Shown one piece after another: positions 54,468-63,169 of a stretch of DNA of 63,652 nucleotides. The notes beneath the pieces were generated by a model. That model saw nothing but the letters and a program-made list of their open reading frames with translations, was not told the DNA's origin and made no database searches. This stretch comes from Verrucomicrobiota bacterium (GTDB lineage Bacteria; Verrucomicrobiota; Verrucomicrobiia; Limisphaerales; UBA9464): contig VHCG01000018.1 in NCBI GenBank assembly GCA_016871805.1, positions 1 to 63,652 on the forward strand, written 5' to 3'. Numbering within the stretch: position 1 is the first letter of the stretch; each line of letters begins with the position of its first letter. A program made the translations under genes and the position numbers.

Positions 54468-55847
54468 TCAGAAGAGCCGACCGCCGGTGCCGCCGGTGTT
54501 GTTGCCGCCGCCGAAGCCACTGCCATTGGCGCTGCTGGAGCTGCCCATGGTGTTGTTGTTGTTGAGCTGACGCTGCATCAGTGCGCTGTTCTGCTGGTTC
54601 TGCATGCCGGTCCGGTTGGCCGTCTGGCTCTGGAACATGTTCTGCAGCACCTGGACGGCCTGCTGGGGATCCGCATTGGTCATGCGGAACACGTAGACCT
54701 GCTGGTCGCGGAGGGTTGGGACATCGAGTTCCTTGATGACGTCGCCGATCTGTCCCATGAGGTCCTTCGACGCGGTGACGACCACCGAGGAGGTCCGGAG
54801 ATCGGCCACGGCCAAAACCTGGCTGGCCTTGCGGATGCGATCGCTCTGGGCGGAATCCCCACCGGAACGTCCCCCTCCGCTGCCACCGGTCCCGCCACCC
54901 CGTCCCCCGCCGCCACCCCCAAATCCGCCGCCGCCAAATCCACCGAAGCCACCGAAGCCACCGAAGCCCCCGCCGCCGAACCGGATCGGGGCCTGGTTGT
55001 TGCCATTGCCGGAACCGGATCCGCTCGAGCTGGGGAAGACGCCCGACAGGGCCGTCGCCACGTCGTTGGGGTTGGCGTGCTTGAGATGGAAGACCCGGAA
55101 ACCGGTCCCGGCCTCGGCGCTGGAATCGATGGCTTTGATGATCTCCACAAGATGCCGGATGTTCGACTGGGTGTCGGTCATCACGATCGAGTTGCCGGCC
55201 GCGTTGGCCACGAAGGTTGCATTGGGCGAGATGAAGGCGCCCAGATCCTTGGCCAGCTGCTCGGCCTCCACGTACACGAGGGGGATGATCTGGGTGACGA
55301 TCTCGTCGTTGCGCGGGATCGTCCGCGGGTCATTGCCCACCTTGACCGGCGTGTTGCGGGCCTTGGCGGTGGCACGGTCGACGATGGTCAGGATCCGGCC
55401 GTCGCGGATCGCGGCGAGGCCGTTCTTGTCGAGGATCGAGTTGAGGAGATCGACGGCCTCGTCGCGGTTCACCGGGCGGTGGCTCACGACGCTGACGGTG
55501 CCCTTGGCCGGGGTTTCGAGGACGATGACGAATCCGGCGGCCTCGCTGAGGTGTTCAAGCACGAGATCGAGCGGGGCGTTCTTGAAGTTCAGGAGGATCT
55601 CATCGGGGTTGCCCGATAGGACCGGTGCGGGGGTCGATGGAGCCGGTGCAGCCACCGGGGCTGCTGCCGTCGTGGTGGCCGATACGGCCGGAGCCGTGGT
55701 GCTGGCCGGTCCCGACCTCGGAGTGTCGACGGCAGGCATCGGCGCCGCGGGAGCGGGCGTCGGGTTGGCGGTGTCCTGGGCCGGGGCCAGTATCAAACAC
55801 CCCGCCGTGGCGAGGGTCATCAGCAGTGGATTCTTGCCGTGGTTCAT
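54468..55847 (-). CDS. gspD: GspD secretin, N-terminal periplasmic half (separate gene)
   Basis: The 459-residue exported protein has a signal peptide, a Pro/Ala/Thr-rich linker to about residue 78, and an N0 domain at 82-158 (ILLNFKNAPLDLVLEHL). N1 is at 180-242 (IIPLVYVEAEQLAKDLG) and N2 at about 250-376, interrupted by a Gly-rich loop at 275-332. It ends with the first half of N3 (383-410, VYVFRMTNADPQQAVQVLQ) and an Asn/Gln/Gly-rich tail. There is no barrel. It should form the periplasmic ring that contacts GspC and substrates. ATG overlaps the gspC-like stop in the order of translation (55847-55844). Confidence 0.85.
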   Translation of the reverse strand: MNHGKNPLLMTLATAGCLILAPAQDTANPTPAPAAPMPAVDTPRSGPASTTAPAVSATTTAAAPVAAPAPSTPAPVLSGNPDEILLNFKNAPLDLVLEHLSEAAGFVIVLETPAKGTVSVVSHRPVNRDEAVDLLNSILDKNGLAAIRDGRILTIVDRATAKARNTPVKVGNDPRTIPRNDEIVTQIIPLVYVEAEQLAKDLGAFISPNATFVANAAGNSIVMTDTQSNIRHLVEIIKAIDSSAEAGTGFRVFHLKHANPNDVATALSGVFPSSSGSGSGNGNNQAPIRFGGGGFGGFGGFGGFGGGGFGGGGGGRGGGTGGSGGGRSGGDSAQSDRIRKASQVLAVADLRTSSVVVTASKDLMGQIGDVIKELDVPTLRDQQVYVFRMTNADPQQAVQVLQNMFQSQTANRTGMQNQQNSALMQRQLNNNNTMGSSSSANGSGFGGGNNTGGTGGRLF

Positions 55848-56524
55848 TGCGACTCCTGTTCCCGTTTCTTCATCAGACGTTTCAAGATCTCATCCTCGGC
55901 GCCATTCCCGCCGGAGCCCGAGGAGGCGGCCCCGGATCCCGGGGCGGAGGTGCCGCCCGACGTGGGGCTTGTGGCCATGCCTCCGGCGTCCGCCAGCTGC
56001 CACCCGGTCTCGCCATCCTGGCGCATTCGGGCTCCGACCCGCAGGTCCAGCGGAGGCTGGTTGCTGATCGAGAGCCGGACCCGGGCCGGGGTGATGTCGA
56101 TCACCGTGTATCCGGCAATGGATCCATTCAGCGGGATCGCCTTGCGGTACTCGGAGGTGCCGCTGTCGAAGAAGGCCATGGGCCCCTTCTGGGCCTTCAA
56201 CACTCCGACCAGCGTGAAGGTCGGGGCCTCGGTACTCCTCGGACGGGAGACGGGTCGAGGCGGCGCCCCCGGGATCCGTGGCTGCCGGGACGGGTCGAAG
56301 ATGTTGCGCTCGGCGACCCAGGTGGCGAGGGAGCGGATCTCGTTGGTGGCTGCGGTCGCGGACGGGGCATTGGTGGCCGCGCCGCTGCCGGACGCCGAGG
56401 TTCGGGAGCCGCCGACGGATCGGACCGGCGTGTGGGATCCGCTGCCACCGCGGTCCCAGAGCAGCACGCCGCCGGCGGCAGCGGCCGCGATCACGAGCCA
56501 GAAGGTGGTGCCGGGGCGCTTCAT
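55844..56524 (-). CDS. gspC: GspC-like inner-membrane protein
   Basis: This 226-residue protein starts at ATG 56524. It has one membrane helix (FWLVIAAAAAGGVLLW, about 8-23), a Ser/Ala/Thr linker and a GspC/PilP-type homology region: WVAERNIFDPSRQ, FTLVGVLKAQKGPMAFFD, then YRKAIPLNG and IDITPARVRLS. This region links the inner-membrane platform to the secretin's N0 domain. A Gly/Ser-rich stretch and a charged helix (EDEILKRLMKKREQES) close it. It overlaps both neighbours by four bases. The family assignment rests on position and the ERNIF-type motif. Confidence 0.65.
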   Translation of the reverse strand: MKRPGTTFWLVIAAAAAGGVLLWDRGGSGSHTPVRSVGGSRTSASGSGAATNAPSATAATNEIRSLATWVAERNIFDPSRQPRIPGAPPRPVSRPRSTEAPTFTLVGVLKAQKGPMAFFDSGTSEYRKAIPLNGSIAGYTVIDITPARVRLSISNQPPLDLRVGARMRQDGETGWQLADAGGMATSPTSGGTSAPGSGAASSGSGGNGAEDEILKRLMKKREQESQ

Positions 56525-57054
56525 GGGGTGTTCGAGGTGAGCACCAGCGCGTTGAGCTGAAGCCCCAGGGTCATCTGCTGCGCGGCGGGATCGCGCGTGG
56601 TCAGCTGCATGGCGTCGACTTTCAGGTCGAGCGCCCCCGACTCGAGGCGCTGCAGGAATCGGGTGAGGCTGGACAGGGAGCCATTGACCTCGAGACGACA
56701 GATCAGCGTCTGGTGGTCTGCCGCGTCGCCCCGCCATTGGGGGACCCGGTCCAGGATCTCGGATCCGGATTCCCGCGCCCATTGGTCGAGGGTGTTGAGC
56801 AGCTGCTGCTCGGCCTGCGAGGGATTCGACGGGAGGGAATGGGTCCGGATCCGGTTCCAGACGTCCTGGACCCGGTCGGCCCGTCCGATCAGCTGTTCAC
56901 CCGAGCGGACCTGCTTGCGGAGCTTCTCGATCTGCTGTGCGCGGCGGGTGCCCCAAGCGAAGAGGGGTTCGATCAGGATCAGGTTCGCCATGTAGAGGCC
57001 GGCGATGCTGGCCGTGGCGAGGACGAGGAGGCGTTGGCGGCGTTCCGGGGTCAT
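56521..57054 (-). CDS. gspM: GspM/PilO-like platform protein
   Basis: This 177-residue protein from ATG 57054 has an N-terminal membrane helix (LLVLATASIAGLYMANLIL), a coiled coil (RRAQQIEKLRKQVRSGEQL) and a ferredoxin-like periplasmic domain ending in LGLQLNALVLTS. This matches GspM/PilO architecture. It would dimerise with the GspL-like protein in the inner-membrane platform. Start and stop overlap neighbours by four bases (ATGA), implying translational coupling. Confidence 0.7.
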   Translation of the reverse strand: MTPERRQRLLVLATASIAGLYMANLILIEPLFAWGTRRAQQIEKLRKQVRSGEQLIGRADRVQDVWNRIRTHSLPSNPSQAEQQLLNTLDQWARESGSEILDRVPQWRGDAADHQTLICRLEVNGSLSSLTRFLQRLESGALDLKVDAMQLTTRDPAAQQMTLGLQLNALVLTSNTP

Positions 57055-58481
57055 GGTTGTCCGGCCTCCTCCCATCGGAAATTGACCTGGAACTGCAGGG
57101 GCGACTTCCCCCGGATCTGCTCGCTGTGCAGGGCGCTGACCGACGGCAGGGCCTGGAGCTTCTCAAGCATCCGCAGCAGCGAGGCGCTCTCGGACGCGGT
57201 GCCGGTGCAGACGATGTCGCCCGCCTGGCGGATCTCGATGGAGCGGGCCGTGACCGATCCGGTCTCGGGAAACGCCTGCGTCAGCCCCTCGAGGATCTGG
57301 AGCGCGCGGGGCGATTCGGGCGCCCAGGGACGGAATTGGCGGATCTTCTGCTGGAGGGTCTCGAGTCGACGAACCTTGGCGGACATGCCCGCCCATCGGG
57401 ATTCGAGCAGCCCGAGCTGGATCTGCTGGACGAGGAAGAAGAGTCCCACGAGGGCAGCGGCCGCCATTCCGAGGCTCCAGGTCAGTCGGAGACGTCCCTC
57501 GGTGTGCCGGCTCAGGAACTGTTCGAGCGCCGAGGGGGTCGGCGGCAGGAACTCCAGCCCGGCTGGTCGGCCCTCGAGAAGGCGGCGTCCCGCCTGGACC
57601 ACTGCCTCGAGGGCAACCGAATCCTGGGGCGACGGGAGGCTTTCGACGGCCATGCCGCTGTCCGCGAACCGGGCGGTGAGTGCGGTGGCCAGCGTGGGGA
57701 GCGTCTCCGCCGGACCGTGGAGGCGGAGATGCCGGATCGAGCCCACGAGCACCTCTGGCAACTGTCCCAGGGTGATGCGGATCTCCCGGGCCACCGCCTC
57801 GGGCCGCACCGATGCCGGGGTGGTGGAGGTGTCGATCGCGCGGTCGAGGGATCTCAGGGCCGCGATGCCGCCGTCGGCCGTGACCTGAAGGTGGAGGCTC
57901 CCAGTGGCAGGTGAGAGGGCCAGATCGAGGGAGCCGGCGGCAGTGGACGTCGGGGCCGCCACGAGGTCGGTGATGGCCGGCGAGAGGCCGAGGCACTTCA
58001 GGCGGGCGGCCTCCATCACCTGGCGCAGGATCTCGTGATGTGCGGGGGAAATCGTGGCGAGAATGACCCAGCGCTGGCCGTCCGGGAGACGACACCGGGA
58101 GTCGGCCACCCGACTGGTGGAGACGTCCCCATGGAATCCCTTCTCGGCCTCGAGCTGCAGAAGGCTGTCGATGTCCGCCTCGTCAATCGCCGGGACCAGG
58201 GTCTGGGTCGTGAGCACTTCCGAACAGGGCAGGGCCCAGACGCACTGGCGCTCCCGGATGGAGGCGCTGTCCAGCAAGGTCCGCAGGGCCTTGCCGACCG
58301 CGGGGCCATTGTTGGGATCGACCTCCATCGGCAGGGTGCCGACATGGCGCGTGGCGACCTCGATCGTGCCCTTGGACTGTCGGAGGACGGCGGCGGCGAC
58401 GTGGCGTCCCTCCATCGACAGGGCGAGGACCGACGACGGGGGGCGTCGGAGGCGCTGGATGAGTTTCTGGGTGTCGATCAT
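57051..58481 (-). CDS. gspL: GspL-like (PilM/PilN-type) platform protein
   Basis: The 476-residue protein has an actin-like cytoplasmic part (about 15-310; VLALSMEGRHVAAAVLR start, LGLSPAITDLVAA middle) as in PilM/GspL. One membrane helix at 333-352 is followed by a periplasmic coiled coil and ferredoxin-like domain (WAGMSAKVRRLETLQQKIRQF and onward) as in PilN/GspL. It couples the GspE ATPase to the platform. It is longer than classical GspL but has the full domain order. Confidence 0.75.
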   Translation of the reverse strand: MIDTQKLIQRLRRPPSSVLALSMEGRHVAAAVLRQSKGTIEVATRHVGTLPMEVDPNNGPAVGKALRTLLDSASIRERQCVWALPCSEVLTTQTLVPAIDEADIDSLLQLEAEKGFHGDVSTSRVADSRCRLPDGQRWVILATISPAHHEILRQVMEAARLKCLGLSPAITDLVAAPTSTAAGSLDLALSPATGSLHLQVTADGGIAALRSLDRAIDTSTTPASVRPEAVAREIRITLGQLPEVLVGSIRHLRLHGPAETLPTLATALTARFADSGMAVESLPSPQDSVALEAVVQAGRRLLEGRPAGLEFLPPTPSALEQFLSRHTEGRLRLTWSLGMAAAALVGLFFLVQQIQLGLLESRWAGMSAKVRRLETLQQKIRQFRPWAPESPRALQILEGLTQAFPETGSVTARSIEIRQAGDIVCTGTASESASLLRMLEKLQALPSVSALHSEQIRGKSPLQFQVNFRWEEAGQP

Positions 58482-59830
58482 GGAAGCGTGCCGGCGGCGA
58501 TCAGGTTCCGGATACGGGTTCCCAGCGCCCAGCCGAGGCGGCTGAGGTCCTGTCGGAAGATGACCTGTGGAACTCCATCGCTGAGATCGAACACGAGCTT
58601 CACCCGGTGGTATCCCCGGCCGTTTGGACCGAGGGCCACGATGTCGCCCGAGTATTGGAAACTCCGTGTGGTTATAAGATCGCGGCGGGCCAGACTGGTT
58701 ACGACGGGATTTGAGGTTCCGAGGGCGGTGACGAGCCAGGCGATCGAGGTCGGCCGGCTGGGGTTCTGCCGGCGGTAGCCCACGAGGCTCTCGGCCGCGC
58801 CAGCTGCGGCCTGTTCGGATTGTCCAAGGCCCATGAACAGGGCCGTCAGCACCTCGGTGCTGGCCGTATTGATGTTCACCCGGCCATACACATAGGTGTT
58901 GGTCGAGGTGCAGAGGTCGGGGGCCATCTTCTCGAACTCGTCCGGGGTCAGGCCACTGGCGACATAGAATCCGAGCAGGCTCTGGAAGGTGGGCGAGGCG
59001 TTCCCGTTGAAGCCCAGCTGCGTCAGGACCTGTCGGCCCCGGGTCGTGCCGAGGGTGGTCTCGAGGAGCGACTGGATCTGGGCCCGGGTGTTGACGTTGG
59101 TCAGCGTGGTGCCGTCGGCATGGAAGTTCGGCTCCCGGGTGAAGACCGTGGTGGTCTCGAGCAGTCCGGGAGCGGCCTCGGCCGACGACGAAAACCGGTT
59201 CTCGTCGAGATCCAGGACCCCGTTGAGGTTCGGATCCTCCCCGTAGAGCTCGAGAAGGGTCAGACCCTGGACGAGGCGGAGTTCCTCGACCGTCTCGAAG
59301 GGGCCGTGTTTCGCGGAATAGCCGTGGGTGGCGTAGGGCAGGGACAGGTCGCTGTTCGTGCTGCGCCAGTCGATGAGGGCGGACGCCAGTTCGGTGCCCA
59401 TGCCGGGGAGCGAGGCCAGGGCGTTGGAGTTGGCCACGTTGAGGTTGAGCTTGGAGGCCTCGTCAACCAGACCGAACCATGGATCGGTCCGGTAGGCCTC
59501 GTCCCGGTTGCGTCCGATCAGCCAGAAACGGCCATCCCCCACGGGAACGGCCTCGCACTGGAACTGGGCGTTGGTCCGCAGGATGCCGTTGGAGACGGAG
59601 TTCCAGAGGGTCCAGCTGACGTATCGGACGGCCCCCTCGGCGGCCTGCTGGGCGGCCATGCCAGAGACCCGGTTGGCGGTCGCCCGGATCTCCAGACCCA
59701 TCGAGTCGGCGAAATAGAGGGTGACCGACAGGATGGCGATGGTGACCCACATCACCACGATCAGCACCGAGGCGTCGGCGGGTCGCTGATGTCGACGGGG
59801 AACGCCCGTGGCTGGAGGGGTGAGGATCAT
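58478..59830 (-). CDS. gspK: GspK-like minor pseudopilin
   Basis: The 450-residue protein has an N-terminal hydrophobic segment, ASVLIVVMWVTIAILSVTLYFAD (about 20-42), and large inserted domains with paired helix-hairpin-helix type segments (LNLNVANSNALASLPGMGTELASALIDWR and a second VNINTASTEVLTALF), the GspK signature. GspK lacks the conserved +5 glutamate in general, and here the fifth residue is not Glu. It caps the pseudopilus tip with I and J. Length is on the long side. It overlaps gspL and gspJ by four bases. Confidence 0.85.
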   Translation of the reverse strand: MILTPPATGVPRRHQRPADASVLIVVMWVTIAILSVTLYFADSMGLEIRATANRVSGMAAQQAAEGAVRYVSWTLWNSVSNGILRTNAQFQCEAVPVGDGRFWLIGRNRDEAYRTDPWFGLVDEASKLNLNVANSNALASLPGMGTELASALIDWRSTNSDLSLPYATHGYSAKHGPFETVEELRLVQGLTLLELYGEDPNLNGVLDLDENRFSSSAEAAPGLLETTTVFTREPNFHADGTTLTNVNTRAQIQSLLETTLGTTRGRQVLTQLGFNGNASPTFQSLLGFYVASGLTPDEFEKMAPDLCTSTNTYVYGRVNINTASTEVLTALFMGLGQSEQAAAGAAESLVGYRRQNPSRPTSIAWLVTALGTSNPVVTSLARRDLITTRSFQYSGDIVALGPNGRGYHRVKLVFDLSDGVPQVIFRQDLSRLGWALGTRIRNLIAAGTLP

Positions 59831-60540
59831 CCGCCCACGGTGGTTGTGGAATTCGTCCGGCTCTGTGTCCCGATCGGCACCAGCAGCTGGACCGGGGAGT
59901 CGTCGTCGTCATTCTCCCGATGGAGGAGCACCCGGACCGCCAACGGCAGATTGGTGCGGGAGGTCGAGGTGTCGGTGGTGTCCCAGATCGGATACCAGGC
60001 CAGGCCGTCGTAGCTCTGGATGTCGAGCTGACGGACGTTCCGAAGGAGCAGCTGGTCCTCGATCTCCGGGGTTGAGGTCGTCAGGAGGTTCCGGCACACC
60101 CCCCGGTAGAGGTCTTGCATCCCGTTGCCCTCGGCCGACGGCTTCAGGCTGTAGGTGACGCGCTGGATGTCGCCCCAGGGCTCGGCGACAAGAAGGGTTC
60201 CGGTGCTGGTGTGGAGTTCGAGCGACACGGGTTGGCTGATGCCGGTGCTCAGGACGGTCCCGCAGCGGAACCCGCCCGACAGGATCCCGGACTCCTTCGG
60301 CGGGACGACGCACTGGAGGTCGCGTCGGAGGACATCGAACGCCATCTCGAGCGGCACCGCGGCCTCGAGGGCTCCGGTCATGCGGTCCTGGAGCCTTAGC
60401 GTGGTGAAGAGGGTGGACTGGATCGCCAGCAGGATGAGTGCGGCGGCGCCGATCGACAGCAGCAGCTCCAGCAGGGTGAAGGCCTGGTGCGCTCGAGGAA
60501 GGGGGCGGTCCGCCAGGGCGATGGAGCGGTGGCGCATCAT
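59827..60540 (-). CDS. gspJ: GspJ-like minor pseudopilin
   Basis: This 237-residue pseudopilin has the leader RAHQA|FTLLELLLSIGAAAL with Glu at +5 and Ala, not Gly, before the cleavage site. The globular part has DVLRRDLQCVVPP and a late DIQSYDGLAWYPIWDT strand typical of GspJ. It is a component of the pseudopilus tip. Four-base overlap with gspI and gspK shows coupled translation. Confidence 0.8.
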   Translation of the reverse strand: MMRHRSIALADRPLPRAHQAFTLLELLLSIGAAALILLAIQSTLFTTLRLQDRMTGALEAAVPLEMAFDVLRRDLQCVVPPKESGILSGGFRCGTVLSTGISQPVSLELHTSTGTLLVAEPWGDIQRVTYSLKPSAEGNGMQDLYRGVCRNLLTTSTPEIEDQLLLRNVRQLDIQSYDGLAWYPIWDTTDTSTSRTNLPLAVRVLLHRENDDDDSPVQLLVPIGTQSRTNSTTTVGG

Positions 60541-60932
60541 GGGATCGGAGTGCCGACGGTGCTCAGCTGGACTGAGGATGCCTGGCCCTGGACGGTGAAC
60601 TGCACCTCGGCGGCGAGGAGGGGCAGGGGGGTGGTGAGCCAGTTCTGTCGGGTGACGGTCCAGGCGTAGTCGTGGTTGCCCTCGCTGACGACGCCCGAGC
60701 GGTTCCCTGAGACCTGGTTGGTGAAGACGATCGACTCGTTGAGCATGCGCTCGGCGATGCGGGCGGCGACGGCCCGGCGTTCCGCCACAGTTCCGGCGCG
60801 ACCCGCCAGGTGCAGTGCCTCCACGACGGTCGGGATGACGATCGCGAGGAAGAGCAGCGCCGCGAGCGTCTCGGCCAGCGTGTAGCCCCCCGGGCGGCGT
60901 CGACGCTCAGAGATTGGCCGGACGCAGTTCAT
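60537..60932 (-). CDS. gspI: GspI-like minor pseudopilin
   Basis: This 131-residue protein has the leader RRRRPGG|YTLAETLAALLFLAIVIP, with Tyr at +1 and Glu at +5, then a small GspI-sized globular domain (ERRAVAARIAERMLNE, SEGNHDYAWTVTR). It nucleates the pseudopilus tip with J and K. Its start lies 26 bases inside gspH. Confidence 0.8.
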   Translation of the reverse strand: MNCVRPISERRRRPGGYTLAETLAALLFLAIVIPTVVEALHLAGRAGTVAERRAVAARIAERMLNESIVFTNQVSGNRSGVVSEGNHDYAWTVTRQNWLTTPLPLLAAEVQFTVQGQASSVQLSTVGTPIP

Positions 60933-61494
60933 AATGTCTCCGGTCGGACCCCTGGACGAGCCACAGCGCGGTGCCGTCGGACTGGGTGATCCGGATCGAT
61001 TGCGGGCTGGTCTCGTCGATCGATCCGTCCGGCATCATGCGGATGCCCGGGAGGATCTGGAGCGGGCCGACCGACACGGCGTTGGGCAGGGGTGGGGTCT
61101 GGGCACGCCGACTCGTGGCGGTCTGGCCCACGAGGGCGTCGGGCGTGTCGAAGGCGATCTCGATCCCGGGGGCGAGGATGAACTCGAGGGCGTTGGTGTC
61201 GACGTTGGCCACGGGTCCATCCTGTCGCACTCCATAGGTTCCGGAGGTGGAGTTGATCCAAAGCACGATGGGACGGCCTTCCGCGATGGCCCGGGAGCGG
61301 GCGGCGTGGGTTAGGGCGAGGAGGCGTCGGGTCTCGGAGTCGAACGCGCGGCCGCTGGCGAACCCCGACAGACGCGGGGTGACGATGGCCACGGCAATCC
61401 CGAGCAGGGCCAGTACGAGGATCAGCTCGAGCAGCGTGAACCCCTCCCCGGGGTACGCGCGAGGCTCAGTTCTGGGTCCAGTTCCCGAAATCAT
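60907..61494 (-). CDS. gspH: GspH-like minor pseudopilin
   Basis: The 195-residue pseudopilin has the leader PGEG|FTLLELILVLALLGIAVAIV with Gly at -1 and Glu at +5. The globular part shows ETRRLLALTHAARSRAIAEGRPIVLWI, the GspH/FimT pattern. It is larger than the usual GspH because of an extra central segment. Its start overlaps the end of gspG by 29 bases; no later in-frame start would retain the leader. Confidence 0.82.
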   Translation of the reverse strand: MISGTGPRTEPRAYPGEGFTLLELILVLALLGIAVAIVTPRLSGFASGRAFDSETRRLLALTHAARSRAIAEGRPIVLWINSTSGTYGVRQDGPVANVDTNALEFILAPGIEIAFDTPDALVGQTATSRRAQTPPLPNAVSVGPLQILPGIRMMPDGSIDETSPQSIRITQSDGTALWLVQGSDRRHYELRPANL

Positions 61495-61906
61495 CCTCGG
61501 ATCCCTCCTTGCCGTCCGGTCCCACCGAGGACAGATCGTACCCCGCCTTGCTGCGGCGCGCCGGCTGGCCGTAGACGTACGGGTTGCCCCAGGGATCCTG
61601 CGGCAGGCGGTCCAGGTAGGGTCCCTTCCACGACCGCGCGTTGCGCGGGGCTTCGATGAGGTCCTCGAGCGACTTCGGATAGGAGCCGTTGTCGATCTCG
61701 TAGGTGTCGAGCGAGGTCTTGATCGCCGCGAGATCGGCCCGGGCGGCGGCCTCGCGGGCCTGCTCGCTGCGGCCCATCATCTTCGGGACGACGAGGGCGG
61801 CGAGGATGCCAATGATCGTGATCACCAGGAGCATCTCGACGAGGGTGAAGGCGCCACGACGGGCGCGACGCAGGGATCGTTGGGCAGGAAGTGCGGGAGT
61901 GTTCAT
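61466..61906 (-). CDS. gspG: GspG major pseudopilin
   Basis: This 146-residue protein has the leader RRGA|FTLVEMLLVITIIGILAALVVPK, with Ala at -1 and Glu at +5. It has the GspG calcium-site loop DPWGNPYVY and SSVGPDGKEGSEDDFGNW near the end. It is the main subunit of the pseudopilus that pushes substrates through the secretin. Size and the C-terminal calcium motif make it the clearest pseudopilin in the set. Confidence 0.93.
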   Translation of the reverse strand: MNTPALPAQRSLRRARRGAFTLVEMLLVITIIGILAALVVPKMMGRSEQAREAAARADLAAIKTSLDTYEIDNGSYPKSLEDLIEAPRNARSWKGPYLDRLPQDPWGNPYVYGQPARRSKAGYDLSSVGPDGKEGSEDDFGNWTQN

Positions 61907-61919
61907 GGGATGAGAGGGG

Positions 61920-63161
61920 TCACTTGATGTAGTCCTGGAGCGAGAACACCGGGAGGAGCATGCCGATGAAGATGATACCGATGAACCCGGCGATGAGGAA
62001 CAACATGAGCGGTTCGGCCAGGGCGACCGCGGTCTTGAGCTGTCGGTCCAGCTCCGACTCCGTCACGTTGGCGATGCGGACGAGTTCGCCATCGAGTCGA
62101 CCGCTCTCCTCCGCGACGGAGATCATCTCCATGACAGGTCCGCTGAAAAGCATGGGGCATCGGGCAAGGCTCTGTCCGAGGCGTCCCCCCTGATGGACCT
62201 CGGTGATGGACTGGGTGATGGCGTCGGACAGGATCTGGTTACCGAGGGAGCGTCGGGCCACGTTCAGGGCCTGGATGAGGGGGACGCCGGCGCCGATGAG
62301 GGTGCCGAGCATGCGACAGAACCGGGCCATGGCGAACCGGGCGCTCAGCGGACCCACGACCGGGGCCTTGAGGGTCCAGCCTTCCCAGACGCGACGGCCC
62401 TCCGCCGAGGCGAGCCAGTTCCGCGCCATGAGCACACCCCCGACCCCGCCCGCGAGCACCACGAGTCCGTAGGAGCGCAGGATCTGGCTGGCCGCGACGA
62501 TGACCTGGGTCAGCAGCGGCAGGGAGCCCTGCACGCTGTTGAACATCTTCTGGAACTTCGGGATGAAGAACATCAGGAGCACCGCGAGCACGACCACCGC
62601 CAACCCGAGCAGCACGCAGGGGTAGATCATGGCGGTGGCGACCTTGGACTTGAGCTCCTTGTCCCTGGACTGGAAGTCGGCGATCTGGGCGAGGACGACG
62701 TCGAGGAAGCCACCGGCCTCTCCGGCCTCGACCATGGCGGTGTAGACCTTGGGGAAGGTGTCGGGCGACCGGTCCATCGACTGGGCGAGCGACATGCCGT
62801 CGACGACCAGTCCATGGATCTCCCGCCATTTGGCGGCGGCGATGGGTGTGGAGGCCTCCTTGCCGAGGATCAGGAGGGCCCGGCTGAGCGGGACGCCGGC
62901 GGAGAGTAGGCTGGAGAGGAGGCGGGTGAAATTCTCAAGATCCGCCGAGGTGATGCGCTCGGGTCCAAGCGCCAATCGGAATCCCTTTGATGGCGCGGCT
63001 GCAGAGGACTTCGAGGCGCCGAAACCCTTCTCCGTGAGATTCACCGGGCGCAGGCCCAGCCGCTCGATCTGCTTGAGGGCTTCCGGGCGTCCCGAGGCCT
63101 CCAGTTCCCCACGGGTGAGGACACCGTCGGTCTGTAGGGCCCGATAGTTAAAAGTGGGCAT
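61920..63161 (-). CDS. gspF: GspF inner-membrane platform protein
   Basis: The 413-residue protein starts at ATG 63161 (MPTFNYRALQTDG), the normal GspF opening. Two repeated cytoplasmic domains contain FTRLLSSLLSAGVPLSRAL and FCRMLGTLIGAGVPLIQAL, each followed by membrane helices (IYPCVLLGLAVVVLAVLLMFFIP; PLMLFLIAGFIGIIFIGMLLP). It is the core of the type II secretion platform on which the ATPase acts. It starts 8 bases after gspE and ends 13 before gspG. Confidence 0.95.
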   Translation of the reverse strand: MPTFNYRALQTDGVLTRGELEASGRPEALKQIERLGLRPVNLTEKGFGASKSSAAAPSKGFRLALGPERITSADLENFTRLLSSLLSAGVPLSRALLILGKEASTPIAAAKWREIHGLVVDGMSLAQSMDRSPDTFPKVYTAMVEAGEAGGFLDVVLAQIADFQSRDKELKSKVATAMIYPCVLLGLAVVVLAVLLMFFIPKFQKMFNSVQGSLPLLTQVIVAASQILRSYGLVVLAGGVGGVLMARNWLASAEGRRVWEGWTLKAPVVGPLSARFAMARFCRMLGTLIGAGVPLIQALNVARRSLGNQILSDAITQSITEVHQGGRLGQSLARCPMLFSGPVMEMISVAEESGRLDGELVRIANVTESELDRQLKTAVALAEPLMLFLIAGFIGIIFIGMLLPVFSLQDYIK

Positions 63162-63169
63162 GACGACGT

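Noticed and set aside
54440-54475. The split gspD as a simple frameshift of one gene
   Set aside because: The downstream frame begins with a proper signal peptide (MKRHVPHNGSLIGLAALVLG) and the upstream frame ends in a natural-looking low-complexity tail, so a frame slip would not produce both.
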